DNA from: Neoceratodus forsteri
Lineage: Eukaryota > Chordata > Ceratodontiformes > Ceratodontidae
DNA length: 64,000 bases
Direction: 5' to 3'
NCBI GenBank assembly: GCA_016271365.2
Contig: CM028132.1
Coordinates: 1,184,063,001-1,184,127,000, forward strand
Both the position numbers and the translations under genes were made by a program. The notes under the pieces were generated by a model. That model was not told the origin of the DNA, did no database searches, and saw only the letters and a program-made list of their open reading frames with translations. Positions 19,821 to 31,120 of this stretch are shown in pieces; within the stretch, counting starts at the first letter, position 1, and each line of letters begins with the position of its first letter.

Positions 19821-22088
19821 ATGTCAAGAGTTAATGCTTCAGCCTCTCTCTTCCGTCGCTGCCACTGTGGAAAGAAGATTGCCTCCACAGACAAACATTT
19901 TCTCTCTATCTGCTGTCTTGGGCCTGACCACGAAGTTTCTGACTGTGAGCTCTGCCAGAAGTTTAATCAAACAACCCTCAGGTGATGCAAAAGGCTTTAA
20001 AAACATTTTCTAATGTAACAACAGGCAGCCAGTTCCATAGAAACAGAATTTGATGGCAGATAAGGACCACTTGGCCAACCTAGTCTGCCCATTTCCCTAC
20101 CTAATGGATAAGCTGCATATCCTAGTTAACCAGCAGCCTACTTCTTTCTACCCCCCCCCAGAATTGCCTTATGACTGTCCCATGCATGCTTGAATTCAAC
20201 CACTGTTTTTGACTCCACAACCTCCTCTGGAAGGCCATTCCATGCATCCAAAACCCTCTCTGTGAAAAAACACTTCCTTACATTACCTTTGAGTCACTTC
20301 ACCCTCTGTCATCAAATTGTGCCCCTTGTTCTTGCACACCTCTTTTGAAAGATGCTACCCTCTTGGACTTTGCTGATTCCCTTGAGGTACTTGAACGTTT
20401 CTGTCATGTCCCCCCCTCCCTCCTTTCCTTGAGGCTACATATTAAGCTCCTTTAGTCTCTCTTCATATGTCTTCTGGTGCAGACCCTGCACCATTTTAGT
20501 TGCCCCCAGGCGGGGGTCCGCTGTGGTCCCACCGCCTCAATCGCTGGCCAGATTGTCAAGCTCCTAGGCCTCAAAAGCCTGAGATAAGTCTTTAGGGAAA
20601 AGTTATAAAAAGGACAGCAATCAGGACCACTCCCTCCGGTGGTGGTCTTGTTCCTCAAATGCCTCTCCTCCTTCGTCCAGGAGTTCCTTGTCCGCTGCTG
20701 CTGCACCAACACATAAAGTTGCTGTCTAGGTCTCTGTGCCCTCCAGACTCATACCAACAGTGCATCCGTCCGATTCACAGGGTGGCCAGTCATCGGCCCC
20801 TCCTCAGTTGATGACAGGCTTGTCATAGATGGCCCTCCTGTCGAGGCCTGACCCCTCTTCTACCCGGGCTGCAGACCTGTACCATTGACCCCCCCATCGA
20901 TGCAGCCTTTGATTGTCATTGACCTGAATGAAATCCTCACCAAGTTTACATATGTGATCGTTCATCAATTGGGCACATATAGGCCCACATCACCAACACC
21001 ATTGACTGCAGCTTCATTGTCAATGCCACCTTGTAGGCCATGGGAAGCTCCCCACAAGCCATCTTTGATGTCTCCGGCATCAGACCTGGACTTAGAAGAG
21101 GTTGACGTCAAGAAGGAGTACCACCCTGACCTAATTCTCCCTGATGAGGGAGAGAAGGGAGAGAAGGTAGAGGAGGTCTTTACCTCAGACAGGTCCACAG
21201 CCATCTCTGTCAGTGAGGATTCTCTTAAGCACACCCCCAGGTCTCCTCCTGAGGATCCCACATTTTTCAGTGGGATGAAACAATTGTCCTAAGCCATGGG
21301 TTTCCATACTGAGGAGGAAGATGTCACCAGAAAGGATCTGGTGGACTATCTGGAGATCCCAGAGTCTCCTCTAAAGATCATTCCTCCTATTTTACCTGCA
21401 CTGAGGAATGCTGCTGCTGCAGCCTAGTACAGGCCAGACATGGTGCCAGCTATGCCCTGCAGGGTGGATAAGCTTTAACATGCCCCCAGGGTTTTCCTTA
21501 CAATGCTGCCCAGCTGGAAACCGATTCAGTGGTCATTAATGCAGCTCATGACAGGTCTAAAGCACCTAAGCACCTTAGTTCTCTTCCCCCTGACAAAGAG
21601 TCATGTAGAATTTACCTTTGGGGCAAGAGGGTTTATGCCTCCTCCACCCTGGGGCTGAGGATTGCCAGTTACCTGTCTCGTATGGTAAAATACCAGAACT
21701 CCAACTGGAGGAAGGGCAAAGCTGCCACTCAAGCCCTCCCGGATAGCACACAGAAGCTGGAGGTTCTCAAGTGCTTGCAGGCTGCTGAGGATGTTAGCAA
21801 GCACCTCCTCAGGGCCTTTTATGATATCTCAGACACTATTGCCAGGGCTGCTGCCACTGGCATCTGCCTACATAGGCACTCCTGGATGAGCGTCTCCAGC
21901 TTTGCTGCTGATGTTCAGCAGAAGGTGCTTAATGCCCCTTTCAGTGGCACTAAGCTCTTTGGGCTTGATGTCCAGGACATCATCAATGATTTGCAGGCAT
22001 CAAGCAGGGCTATAAAATCTGTCCACTTCCTGTACCATATGCAGCCTAAGGGTAGACAGCACCCTCCCTTTCCACCTGGAGGGATGCA
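19821..22088 (+). pseudogene. DIRS ORF1 (gag-like), interrupted
   Basis: An ATG at 19821 opens a short Cys/His-rich start: 'RRCHCGKKI', 'DKHFLSICCLG', 'SDCELCQKF', a zinc-binding pattern seen at the N terminus of DIRS ORF1 proteins. A CR1 fragment interrupts at 20033. The frame picks up at 20885-21292 (acidic, 'DLDLEEVDVKKEYHPD') and at 21529-22088, with the capsid-like 'LRIASYLSRMVKYQNSNW', 'AAATGICLHRHSWMSVSSF', 'VLNAPFSGTKLFG'. This last block is the conserved DIRS gag region (R.aWLR..pF....LFG). A stop at 21426 and others break it. It ends where the large CR1 was inserted. Confidence 0.75.
20033..20516 (-). mobile_element. CR1 3' fragment inside DIRS ORF1
   Basis: On the plus strand it starts with 'ttccatagaaac', the complement of the CR1 ttctatg tail, then 'gataaggaccacttggcc' and 'agtctgcccatttcccta'. 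It continues into the complement of the CR1 C-terminal coding region up to 'accattttagttgccccc'. It matches the 3' part of 22089-25235 in reverse. 5'-truncated, about 480 bp. Confidence 0.85.
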
Positions 22089-22376
22089 GGCCTATACTGG
22101 CATGATGACCTACATCTGTCCAGGAGGGGAATCAGGATCCTAGGTGATAGGTTTAAATGCTTCATTGGCAAGCATTTTAAACTAGCCAAGGGGGGAGGCA
22201 CTGGAAAGGAGCAGGGACATCCTAGCTCACCCCCCCAAAAATCAGGGTACTAAGTGAGATAGACACCAACATAGAGATGTCGATAGGGAGAAGCGCAGGG
22301 ATAAATGGAGAAAGTGACAAACACAATAAGGACAGGGATGGGGCAAAAAGGGGTAAGGCCATCAAGAAATGGAGGG

Positions 22377-23207
22377 TAATGAGCACCAACGCCCATAGTC
22401 TGGGCAACAAGCTCCCTGAACTGGTGGCCTTGATGGAAGAGGGATGCCTGGATATCGTAGCAGTCACAGAAACATGGTACACAGAGAACCATGACTGGAA
22501 TGTTAACATACCAGGGTACACAACCTACAGGAGAGACAGGGAGGACAAAAGGGGGGGAGTAGCTCTCTATGTAAGGGAAGGGATAAAGCAACTGAACAAA
22601 AGAGTAAACAGGAGGAGAGGAGGCACTGTGGGTCACCTTAGAGGCTGGAAATGGCACCACAATCCGCACAGGGGTTGTATACAGACCCCCATGTCAGGGG
22701 AAGGGAATGGACAAGGATATGATAAAAGGCATACTTAGGATGGAAGAGAAAGGGGAGATACTGTTGATGGGGGACCTTAATATGCCAGATGTTGACTGGA
22801 GCACCTTTGCTGCAGCCACATCCAAAAGCAGGGCCATTCTTGATGCCCTACAGGTGGCATGCCTCAGACAGCTAGTTTTGGAACCTATTCATGAGGGAGC
22901 AATCTTAGACCTCATACTTTCAAATGGGGACAGTGAGAGGATCTCAGATCTAGAAGTGGGTAGCCATTTGGGAACAAGTGACCACCAAACAGTTTGGTTC
23001 ACGATAAACTCAGCTACAGAGTCAAGCCATACAAAAGTGAGGGTTCTGGACTTCAGGAGGGCTGACTTTGGCAAGATGGGAGAGTGCCTTAGAAAAGCAC
23101 TAGCAAACAGGCTAGAAGGAGTGATGGAGCAACAGTGGAGAAATATCAAAACTGCCATCACAGAGGCAACAAGCCTTTGTGTGAAGCAAATAAACAAATC
23201 AAAATGA
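22377..23207 (+). pseudogene. CR1 endonuclease domain, frameshifted
   Basis: Frame 22277-22738 carries 'STNAHSLGNKLPELVALM', 'LDIVAVTETWY' (catalytic Glu), 'NIPGYTTYRRDR' and 'GGVALYVREGIKQ'. After a frameshift near 22640-22720, frame 22707-23207 carries 'EILLMGDLNMPDVDWST' (Asp/Asn pair), 'LDLILSNGD' and 'GTSDHQTVWFTI' (catalytic Asp-His). Block order and content are those of the APE-type endonuclease of CR1 ORF2. Confidence 0.85.
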
Positions 23208-23243
23208 AAGAAAAAGCCACTATGGTTCTCAAAAGAGGTAGCA

Positions 23244-25040
23244 GTGAAGGTTAGGGAGAAAAAGATAGCATTTAGAAAGTATAAGGAAACACAGAAGGAG
23301 CAGGACAGAGAACTGTACCAGTTAAGGCAGAAGGAAGCAGGGAGGATAGTCAGAATAGCAAAGGCCCAAACTGAGGAAAAGATAGCCAACTTGGTTAAGA
23401 AGGGGGATAAAACCTTTTATAGGTATATCAGGGAGCGTAGAAAGACAAAGGGAGGGATAGTGAGGCTGAATAGAATGGATGGTGGGTGGGCAGAGAGTGA
23501 CAGTGAAAAAGCAGAGATACTGAATGAATACTTCTGTTCAGTATTTACAAAAGAGGAAGGGGGGGAGGTGCCTAATCCAATTAACAGAAGCACTCTGGAC
23601 AGGGGGGTCGATCCCAGTCCTTTCACACAAGAAAGGTTTCTGAAAGAACTCCAAAAACTGAAGGTGGACAAAGCAATGGGGCCAGATGGAATTCACCTCA
23701 GAATTCTAAAAGTATTAAGAGAGAACTAGTGACACCACTGACTACCCTTTTTAACAAATCATTTGAGGATGGTGTGGTACCTGAGGACTGGAAGAAGGCT
23801 GATGTGATTCCCCTTCACAAAAGTGGGACCAAGACAGAGGCAGGAAACTGCAGACCTGCCAGTTTGACCTCTGTGGTAGGGAAAGTGATGGAATCACTTC
23901 TGAAGGAAATAATTGTTGAGTACCTAGAGGCCAGTGGGGCACAGGACCCAAGGCAGCATGGGTTCACAGCGGGAAGGTCATGTCATATGAATCTTATTGA
24001 TTTCTTTGATTGGGTGACCAAAGTAGTAGACCAGGGAGGGGCTGTGGACATGGCCTACCTAGACTTTAGCAAGGCATTTGACACAGTCTCACACAAAAGG
24101 TTAATAGTCAAATTAACCAGCCTGGGAGTGGGTCCCAGGGTGGTAGCCTGGGTAAAACATTGGCTGGACAACAGGACACAGAAGATAATTGTAAATGGAG
24201 TCCACTCTGAAGAAAGAGGTGTTACTAGTGGGGTACCGCAGGGTTCAGTCCGGTCCAGTCCTTTTTAATGTCTTTATAAGTGACATTGCAGAGGGACTGG
24301 AAGGAAAAGTATGCCTCTTTGCAGATGAGACAAAGATCTGCAACAGGGTTGATACACAAGGAGGCGTGGAAAGGATGAGAAGGGACTTGGCAAGGTTGGA
24401 GGAATGGTCAAGTATGGCAGCTTGGATTCAATGCAAAGAAGTGCAAAATAATGCACCAGGGAAACAAAAACCCAGGGGAAGATTACACAATGAGGGGGGG
24501 AGGTAGTAACAACAACAGAAGTGGAAAGGGACCTGGGGTAATCATATCAGATGACCTTAAGGTTGGCAAGCAATGTGAGAAGGCGGTAGGGAGGGCTGAG
24601 GGGATACTGGGATGTATAAGGAGAGGCATTGCCAGCAGAAAACAGGAAGTTATCCCCCTGTACAGACAGTTGGTGAGACCCCATCTGGAGTACTGCATCC
24701 AGTTCTGGAGACCCCATCTCTGCAAGGACATAGAATGGAGGCAGTTCAGAGGAGGGCAACTAAAATGGTGCAGAGTCTGCAAGAGAAGCCATATGAGGAC
24801 ACACTAAAAGAGCTTAATATGTATACCCTTGAGGAAAGGAGGGATAGGGGAGACATGATAGAAACGTTTAAGTACCTCAGTGGAATCAACAAAGTCCAAG
24901 AGGGTAGCATCTTTCTGAAAAAGAGATGTGCAAGAACAAGAGGACACAATTTGAAGATAGAGGGGGGACAGTTCAGGGGCAATGTGAAGAAGTATTTTTT
25001 TCACAGAGAGGGTGGTGGATGCATGGAACAGCCTTCCTGA
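23244..25040 (+). pseudogene. CR1 reverse transcriptase, broken; catalytic FADD changed to FADE
   Basis: Connection frame 23244-23729 ('NEYFCSVFT', 'KLKVDKAMGPDGIHLRI') ends in a stop; the RT continues at 23729-24268 ('WKKADVIPLHKSGT', 'RPASLTSVVGKVMESLLK', 'RQHGFTAGRSC', 'YLDFSKAFDTVSHKRL', '[10 protein letters not shown]'). After a frameshift comes 'VCLFADETKICNRVD'; at 24318-24329 the codons ttt-gca-gat-gag give F-A-D-E instead of F-A-D-D, a catalytic loss. The C-terminal region continues to about 25040 ('[19 protein letters not shown]'). Confidence 0.85.
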
Positions 25041-25544
25041 GGAGGTTGTGGGGTCTAAAACTGTGGGAGAATTCAAGAATGCATGGGACAGACATAAGGC
25101 AATTTTTGTGGGGGGTAGGAAGAAATAGGCTGTTGGTTAAATAGGATCTGCAGCTTATCCTCTAGGTAGGGAAATGGGCAGACTAGGTGGGCCAAGTGGT
25201 CCTTATCTGCCGTCAAAGTCTATGTTTCTATGTTTTATCCAGTAGACCTGGTGCAGCCTCTCGGCCCCAAGGCAAACAAAGAGCTTTCACTGCCTTGCCT
25301 GCTCTCACCAATGCAGGACCTGCGGCCAAGCATCCATGAAGTGACAGATCAGCCCCATCGGCTGGATCTGCCACTGCTTGACTCCTTACCAGATCCCCCT
25401 CTTCTGGTCCCTGACCAAGAGATGGTGGTTGGAGGCCAGTACTCCCCTCCATCTAAATCAATAGAGAACCATAATTTTGGATGCCTGGATTCTGCAAATC
25501 ATAGCAAGAGGTCACATGCTGGAGCTCATTGAGCAGCCTCCAGA

Positions 25545-27250
25545 AACTCCTCACTTGCCCTCCACTTAACCCCCAACCCCCGGCTCACTTGTCTGTTCTC
25601 CAGGAGGAGGTACAGTCTGTTCTGCACAAGCAGGCCATCAAGCCAGTAGAGATTCTATTCCAGGTTTTTCCTGGTCCCCAAAACGACCAGAGATATGAGG
25701 CCCCTTTTGGACCTAAAGGACTGCAATCTGTACATCCAGTACTGAAAGTTCCAGGTGGTAGCTTTGCCAGGCCTGATGCCCCTTCTCAAGGCAGGTGACT
25801 GGCTCTGTTCACTGAACATGCAGGATACCTACCTGCACATCTTGGTCGTCCCTCCTCACTGGAGGTTTCTCCATTTTCTGTTTCAGGGTAAGTATTGCCA
25901 ATTCAAGCTGCCCTTTGCTTGTCCTCTGTGCTGCTGGTCTTTACCAAGTGCTTGGCAGCACTAGCTGCAGCCCTTGGAAGGGCAGGACTATACGTCATTC
26001 CCTTAAGTGGACGATTGGCTCCTAAAGGCCCTGTCCAGGGAACAGCTCCTGCGGACTCTGGAGAGAACTCTTCAGCTGTTCCTCTTCTTGGGCATCACTG
26101 TCAGCCTACCCGAGTTGGTTCTGGTACCATCCCAAAGACTGCAATACATAGGGGTGGTTCTAGACTCGGCACAGGGGAAGGCTTTCCTGACTCAGAACAG
26201 GGCAGAGTGCCTTATAACCCAGTCTCAGGAGGTGGCCCAGAGCCATTTTATTCCTGCCAGGGTATATCTGAGACTGCTGGGTCTAATAGCAGTTGCCATT
26301 CCTACTGTTCCACTAGCCAGACTCCATATGCACATCCTCCAGTGGACTCTCCGAGTGCAGTGGGACCAATGCATGGAGAAATTAGATCAGTTGGTGCTAG
26401 TCTCCTGCCTAGTCCGTAGAGTGCTCCATTGGTGGATGGACTCCTTGAACCTGCTGCAAGGAGTCCCATTCCACATCTCTTCTCCACAGCAGATCCTCAC
26501 CACGGTTGTTTCTGGTTTGGGCAGGGGAGCTCACCTGGGTCCCTTTCAATCCCAGTGTTCCTGGTCTCAGGTTGAGACTTCCCTGCATTTCATTGTCCTG
26601 GAGATGCGGCCAATGCTCTATGCCATGCAGACTTTTCAAAACCACCTTGCTCCGGGTCAGCTGCTGGTGCAGTCAGACAATCTCCGTGTAGTGTACTACA
26701 TCAACAAGCAGGGAGGGGGGATGTCATTCTTTCCCCCCTAAGCAGGGAGCCATGAGAGTGTGGTATTGGGCATTGGATCATGGTCCGACACTCTCAGTGG
26801 TCCACATCCTAGGCATGTTGTACACTTTGGTGGACAGCCTCTGCTGGACTCAGTCCTGCATGCATGAGTGGGAGCTTCTCTTATCCATTGCAGAAGAGTT
26901 GTTTGACAGATAAAGTCATTCTGAGTGGACCTTTTTGCGTCCCCACTCAAGGCAAAACTGCCCAATATTTCCTCACTCGATCCAGGGCCTGAAGTTTTCT
27001 GGCGAGAGATGCATTGTTCCTTTCCAGGACCGGGAGGTTTCTTTACATAATTCCTTCGTTCCCTGTAATTCAGAGGATCCTCATCAAATTGCAGTTGGAG
27101 GGGGCCAGCATGATTATGATAGCTCCATTCTTGCCCCGCTTGATATGGTTTCTCCTGCTACAGTAGCTGACAAGGGAGCTTCCAGTTCCACTCCCCCTTT
27201 ACAGGAACCTGCTGACCCAGGCTCAGGGGACCCTAGTCCATCCCAACCTT
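25545..27250 (+). pseudogene. DIRS reverse transcriptase / RNase H, inactivated
   Basis: After the CR1 the DIRS polyprotein continues over several frames: 'LDLKDCNLYIQY' (about 25704), 'LLKAGDWLCSLNMQDTYLHI' (25785-25844, the usual 'W..slDl.DAY.HI' block with Asp changed to Asn), 'YCQFKLPFACP', then 'DDWLLKALSREQLLRTL' from 26010. The catalytic tyrosine position of the usual Y-L-DDWLL box is a stop here (taa at 26004-26006) and Leu is Val. RNase H-like 'LLVQSDNLRVVYYINKQGG' lies at 26659-26715. Both the stop and the frameshifts kill it. Confidence 0.8.
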
Positions 27251-27259
27251 AGGTCCCTC

Positions 27260-28315
27260 CATCTGCATGCTTAGCTCCTGAGGATATAGCCATCACCAGG
27301 TTTGGAGTCTCCAAGAGAGCGGCGGATGTCCTAGTGGCCACCCGGAAGCCTTCCACTCAAGCCATGTATGCCATGAAGGGGAAATGGTTTGTCATCTGTG
27401 TTGCCAAACATAATCTGGACCCTTTCACCTGTCTGGTGGGCCAGATCCTGGACTATCTGGTCTGTCTGTCTGACTCAGGTCTCCAGCACTCCTCCCTCAA
27501 GGTGCACCTTTTGGCTGTTTTGGCCTTTCATGAGCCCATGGGTGACCATACAATAACTTAGCTGGATGTCTCTCATCCCTTTTTAAGGGGCATGCTGCAT
27601 ATGAAACCCCCCAATCCATTCTCCTGTTCCGATTTGGGATTTGAATTTGGTTTTGGAAAAATTGACCCAGTCTCCTTTTGAGCCAGGCTTGACTTGTGGG
27701 CTACGCTTTCTCTTTTGGAAAGCATTATTTTTAGTTGCTATTACTTCTTTCTCAAAGAATTTCAGAGCTTCGGGCCCTCTGGTGCGAGGAGCCTTATTTG
27801 ATTTTTCACAGAGACAGTGCGTCTTTGTGCACAAATCCTAAGTTTCTCCCTAAGATGGTCTCTGAGTTTACACTCAATCTATCCACCTTTTGTTTTTTCT
27901 TCCAGAGCATGCCAATCTAGGGGAAGCACTGCTCCATATATTAGATGTGCACGGAACTTTGAAGTACTACCTGCTTCGCACCAAAGAATGTAGAAAGTCG
28001 AAGCAGTTGTTTGTGTCCTTCACCCCAGATAGAGAGGGAGTTGCAGTTTCTAAGCAATGTTTATCCAGATGGTTGGCAAATTGCATTGTGTTCTGCTACA
28101 AGTACGGCAAAGAATTGCCTGGAGAGGTTAAGGCTCATTCCACAAGGGGCATGGCTACCTCTGTGGCTTGTTTCCAAGAGGTCTCAGCTGCTGACATCTG
28201 TGTGGCTGCCACCTAGAGTACCATCCATACTTTCACCAAGCACTACAGTCTGGACATTGCCTCTAAAGCCTGTGCAGGTTTTGGCAGGGCTATGCTGCAG
28301 GGCCTCCTGTCTTAA
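27260..28315 (+). pseudogene. DIRS tyrosine recombinase, nearly readable
   Basis: Core-binding part 'KPSTQAMYAMKGKWFVICVA' (27349-27408) and catalytic part 27890-28216. Recognisable active-site elements are 'HSTRGMATS' (the H-x-x-R box, about 28136) and the nucleophile region 'TFTKHYSLDIA' (28231-28263). The tag at 28214-28216 in 'AAT*STIHT' replaces the expected Trp, giving one stop between the H-x-x-R box and the Tyr; a frameshift and a stop separate the two halves. Its role in the family is to integrate the circular cDNA. Confidence 0.8.
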
Positions 28316-28375
28316 GTTTATGGTTAGCCTTCCTCCCAGACTGTCTGTCTGCACCTGTAACTGCTTGGGACTCAT

Positions 28376-28480
28376 TCCTATGGTGTGACCTGATGATCGA
28401 GGTACTCCTGAAGAAGACAGAACAGTTCTGTAAGAACTAACCGTAACAGTAGCTCTTTGAGGGGATCTTAGTCATCAGAT
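28376..28480 (+). repeat. DIRS internal complementary region
   Basis: 'ggtgtgacctgatgatcgagg' type sequence followed by 'gtaagaactaaccgtaacag' and 'tttgaggggatcttagtcat' is complementary to both element ends joined head to tail. This region templates the termini during DIRS replication in the accepted model. The same arrangement occurs at about 55625-55735 in the second copy. Confidence 0.8.
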
Positions 28481-28567
28481 CTGCTTTCCTTCCCACCATC
28501 CCCCTTTTGGGACTCTTTACTAGAACTGGCTATCTGGTGTATCCAGCCTTTCATATAGGCCTGGGCA

Positions 28568-28594
28568 GCTCTATTTCTCTCTCTCTCTCTCTCC
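28568..28594. repeat. (CT)n microsatellite
   Basis: A short tct/ctct run inside the DIRS 3' region; it is absent from the second DIRS copy, so it expanded in this copy. Confidence 0.8.
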
Positions 28595-28639
28595 CCCCTT
28601 GGTCCCCCATGGCTAGAGCTATGCGCCCTTTGTCTCTGG

Positions 28640-28852
28640 GGGAAAGAACTGAGGAGGGAGCGGGGCTGCTTATGCCTTTATAGGGTTGATGACATCAATG
28701 GACATCGAAGGTGTGGGCAGTCCCAGTTGTACTGCTGAAAATCTTCCATGTGGCTCCTTCTTCACCAACGGTGAAGTTTCTATGGTGTGACCTGATAACT
28801 GAGATCCCCTCGAAGATCTGCTGTTATGGTAAGTTCTTATGTAACTGTTGTT
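28640..28852 (+). repeat. DIRS right inverted terminal repeat and extension
   Basis: From 'gggaaagaactgaggaggga' to 'tcgaagatctg' (28820) it is the complement of the left repeat. Another ~30 bp ('ctgttatggtaagttcttat') is shared with the right end of the 54-56 kb copy and is therefore still element sequence. Confidence 0.85.
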
Positions 28853-29106
28853 TTTGTACACTCACTCTTCAACTGCTGTCCCCCTCTGCTCCATTATGTG
28901 TGGTCATGTGTCACTGTGTTCTTTTTAATGAATACAGTAGAAATGCTTTATACTTGTATACTATCCACGTCACAGATAAAAGAACTTTCATTTAAACTGT
29001 TACAACCACTATCAGAGGCTTTCAGACACATCACTGGTATGTTCTCCATCACCATAATTCCCAGTTGGAATGACAAACGTTAGAAAAGGCAATTGTGACA
29101 AGTACT

Positions 29107-29185
29107 AACAGAAACATAGAAGCATAGACAGTGTCAACAGAAAAAGACCATTGGTCCATCCAGTCTGCCCAGTACCGGTACACAA
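29107..29185 (-). mobile_element. CR1 3'-end remnant
   Basis: On the plus strand 'aacatagaagcatagac' then 'gaccattggtccatccagtc' and 'tgccca', the complement of a CR1 3' terminus with its catagaa-type tail. Only the last ~75 bp remain recognisable. Confidence 0.7.
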
Positions 29186-30741
29186 ATGTATACAGGGAGT
29201 ATGCTTGCCTACACATTTTTCGCCAACTAACAATGGGGCAAACATGCCTGTTCTGTGTCAGTCATATCATGTATGACCTGCAGGAACTCTCCCGAGGGTC
29301 TATCTCTCCTTATGTCACTTTGATTGTTTTCCTTGTCAATAACATTACTACACAATGTTACCACTGTGTGGGTTGCAATCTCTAGTTCGAGTTCCCTAAG
29401 ATGAAAAATTGTGTTCTTTTTCTGTGTTTCTTACTCAACCACATGCATTGAACTTTATTACAATGAAGATTTATTTAGTATACAGCCTCAGATCCAGTTC
29501 AGAGCACCATGGTTAGCAGTATGCAAATTCTTGTGTGGGGCAGGCTCACAAGACTCGGCCAGAACAAGTTACCCTAAGTCAGGCTTTCACAGTTATTCCA
29601 ATTTATACTGAAAGCAGTAAACTACAGACATATTTCCATCCTTTATGGACTTCTCAGTGTAGTGCAGTCACTATCTCAGCCAAATACCAGGTCAGCCCCA
29701 GAGGGAAACATACATCCAGTACATTGAGGTAGTGAATTGTCAGTTTTGAAAAGCGCAGCAGCACTGTCTCTCAAGAGGCCTGACTGGACTGATCCCAAAT
29801 CTGGGCTACCTCTCTAACTAAGGTTTCAGAAAATCTGAACTCCATTTAGCACTTGGGGTCTGTGATTGCCCTACCTAAGCTTAGGAATAAAGTGTTCTAA
29901 TCTCTATGCCTCTGACCTGCTGTTTTTGTTCCCCTACCCTCCTGTGTTGGCCCCTACTTTACTTTGGCTCTGTCTCTCTTAGGCTTAGGTGCCCCCAACC
30001 CCCCAATCTCACCATGTCTACTCTCACCCTTTTACTTCTACCCATTTTCTCCTCTTTCTTATACTCAGGATGTTCTTCAAGTAAGGTATGTCTCATAACT
30101 GTATAACCTGCATTGCCTACCATGTCAACTTATGGCACCTGTTACTCCACATGGGAGAAATGTTATCATGTTAAATCTCTACATTTGGCACTTGTTTACG
30201 GTCCACATATAAGACGGCTGTAATCTGATGTATTTCTATGCACTTGTTAAGTGTTTTTGTTGTACTTTCAAACATTTGTATTAGTAATTTTGATGCGGAA
30301 CCTTTAAAAAGAGCCTGGCCCCATAGGTGTATCCTAGTATCTGAAATAAAGATAAATAAACTTCATCTTTCCTGGCTTCTTTTCAAAGCCTCTCCCTCTA
30401 CTGTGTTGGTCCCTGTAGGCTCTCACCCTCCCCAGACCAAATGTGTCACTAACACTGGAGTTTTGTTACATCAAAAGATGTTGCGTGTATCTATGACAAT
30501 GTTTTATGATCGTCACTTTCTGTTTCCCATGCTGGCACGATGTGCAGTTATCCTGCCACAAAACAGCAGAACACTAAGTCATGATGGGTTTTGTTTTACG
30601 CTATTTCTGACAGAAATATTTAATATTTCTGCTTCATTCTACATTGTTATTGGGCTATTTATAACTGCTGGGTAATTATGTCACTGTAATGTACCAAGGA
30701 CACAGACACCATAACACAGCTGTGTGTAACCCTCCCCCCCC
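29186..30741. other. Non-coding stretch, no recognisable gene
   Basis: Unique-looking sequence without a long frame of recognisable content; the frame 30238-30675 (145 codons) has no visible domain and no codon structure that convinces. Confidence 0.5.
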
Positions 30742-30748
30742 AACACAC

Positions 30749-30784
<36 letters not shown>
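30742..30784. repeat. (AC)n microsatellite
   Basis: About 20 AC units with one acgc interruption, preceded by a C-run. Likely length-polymorphic. Confidence 0.95.
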
Positions 30785-31120
30785 CAGTTGGGGGGATTAT
30801 AATTTCAGTTCTGGTTGTGCCATTCTAACCTATCTGGCCAGTAATTGATTGTTTAAGTGTTTATTACTTGCACAAGTAAATTGTCTCAGCTTCTGGAAAT
30901 TCCGCCCAGAAGCTGATGTTCATTTTGGAACATTATATGCTTAGCTAATTCTCAAACAAGAGGTGCACTGTGTTGCTTCAACCAACCTTGAGCTCAGGTT
31001 GCAGGAGCATGCATGCAAAAACCTAGTTCAGATGGCTTAGGATTCCAGCATGTGCTCCACAGGAATTTTGCATCGAATTAGATATCCAGTTCAGAACTCT
31101 AGAAGAGAGAGTGAGACTAA

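Larger units (their letters stand above)
22089..25235 (+). mobile_element. CR1 LINE inserted in DIRS, 5'-truncated
   Basis: It starts inside the end of ORF1 (…DDLHLSRRGIRILGDRFK, about 22105-22160), then holds ORF2 in pieces: endonuclease 22377-23050, connection 23051-23700, RT 23640-24480 and C-terminal region 24500-25040. It ends with 'gtccttatctgccgtcaaag' and tctatgtttctatg. The DIRS coding blocks continue beyond it. 3' end and truncation are typical of CR1. Confidence 0.9.
19510..28852 (+). mobile_element. DIRS-type retrotransposon, full-length structure, inactivated
   Basis: Inverted terminal repeats (19510-19693; 28640-28820 plus a right-end extension to about 28852), an ORF1/gag (19821-22088), RT with RNase H region (25600-27240), tyrosine recombinase (27260-28315) and an internal complementary region (28376-28480) follow in the order known for DIRS1-like elements. 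Subtracting the CR1 insertions (20033-20516 and 22089-25235) leaves about 5.7 kb, the usual size. DIRS elements integrate through a circular intermediate by recombinase, so no target duplication is expected and none is seen. Multiple stops make the copy dead. Confidence 0.9.

Noticed and set aside
28568..30784. CRISPR-like or regularly spaced repeats
   Set aside because: Only simple (CT)n and (AC)n microsatellites were found; no direct repeats with unique spacers.
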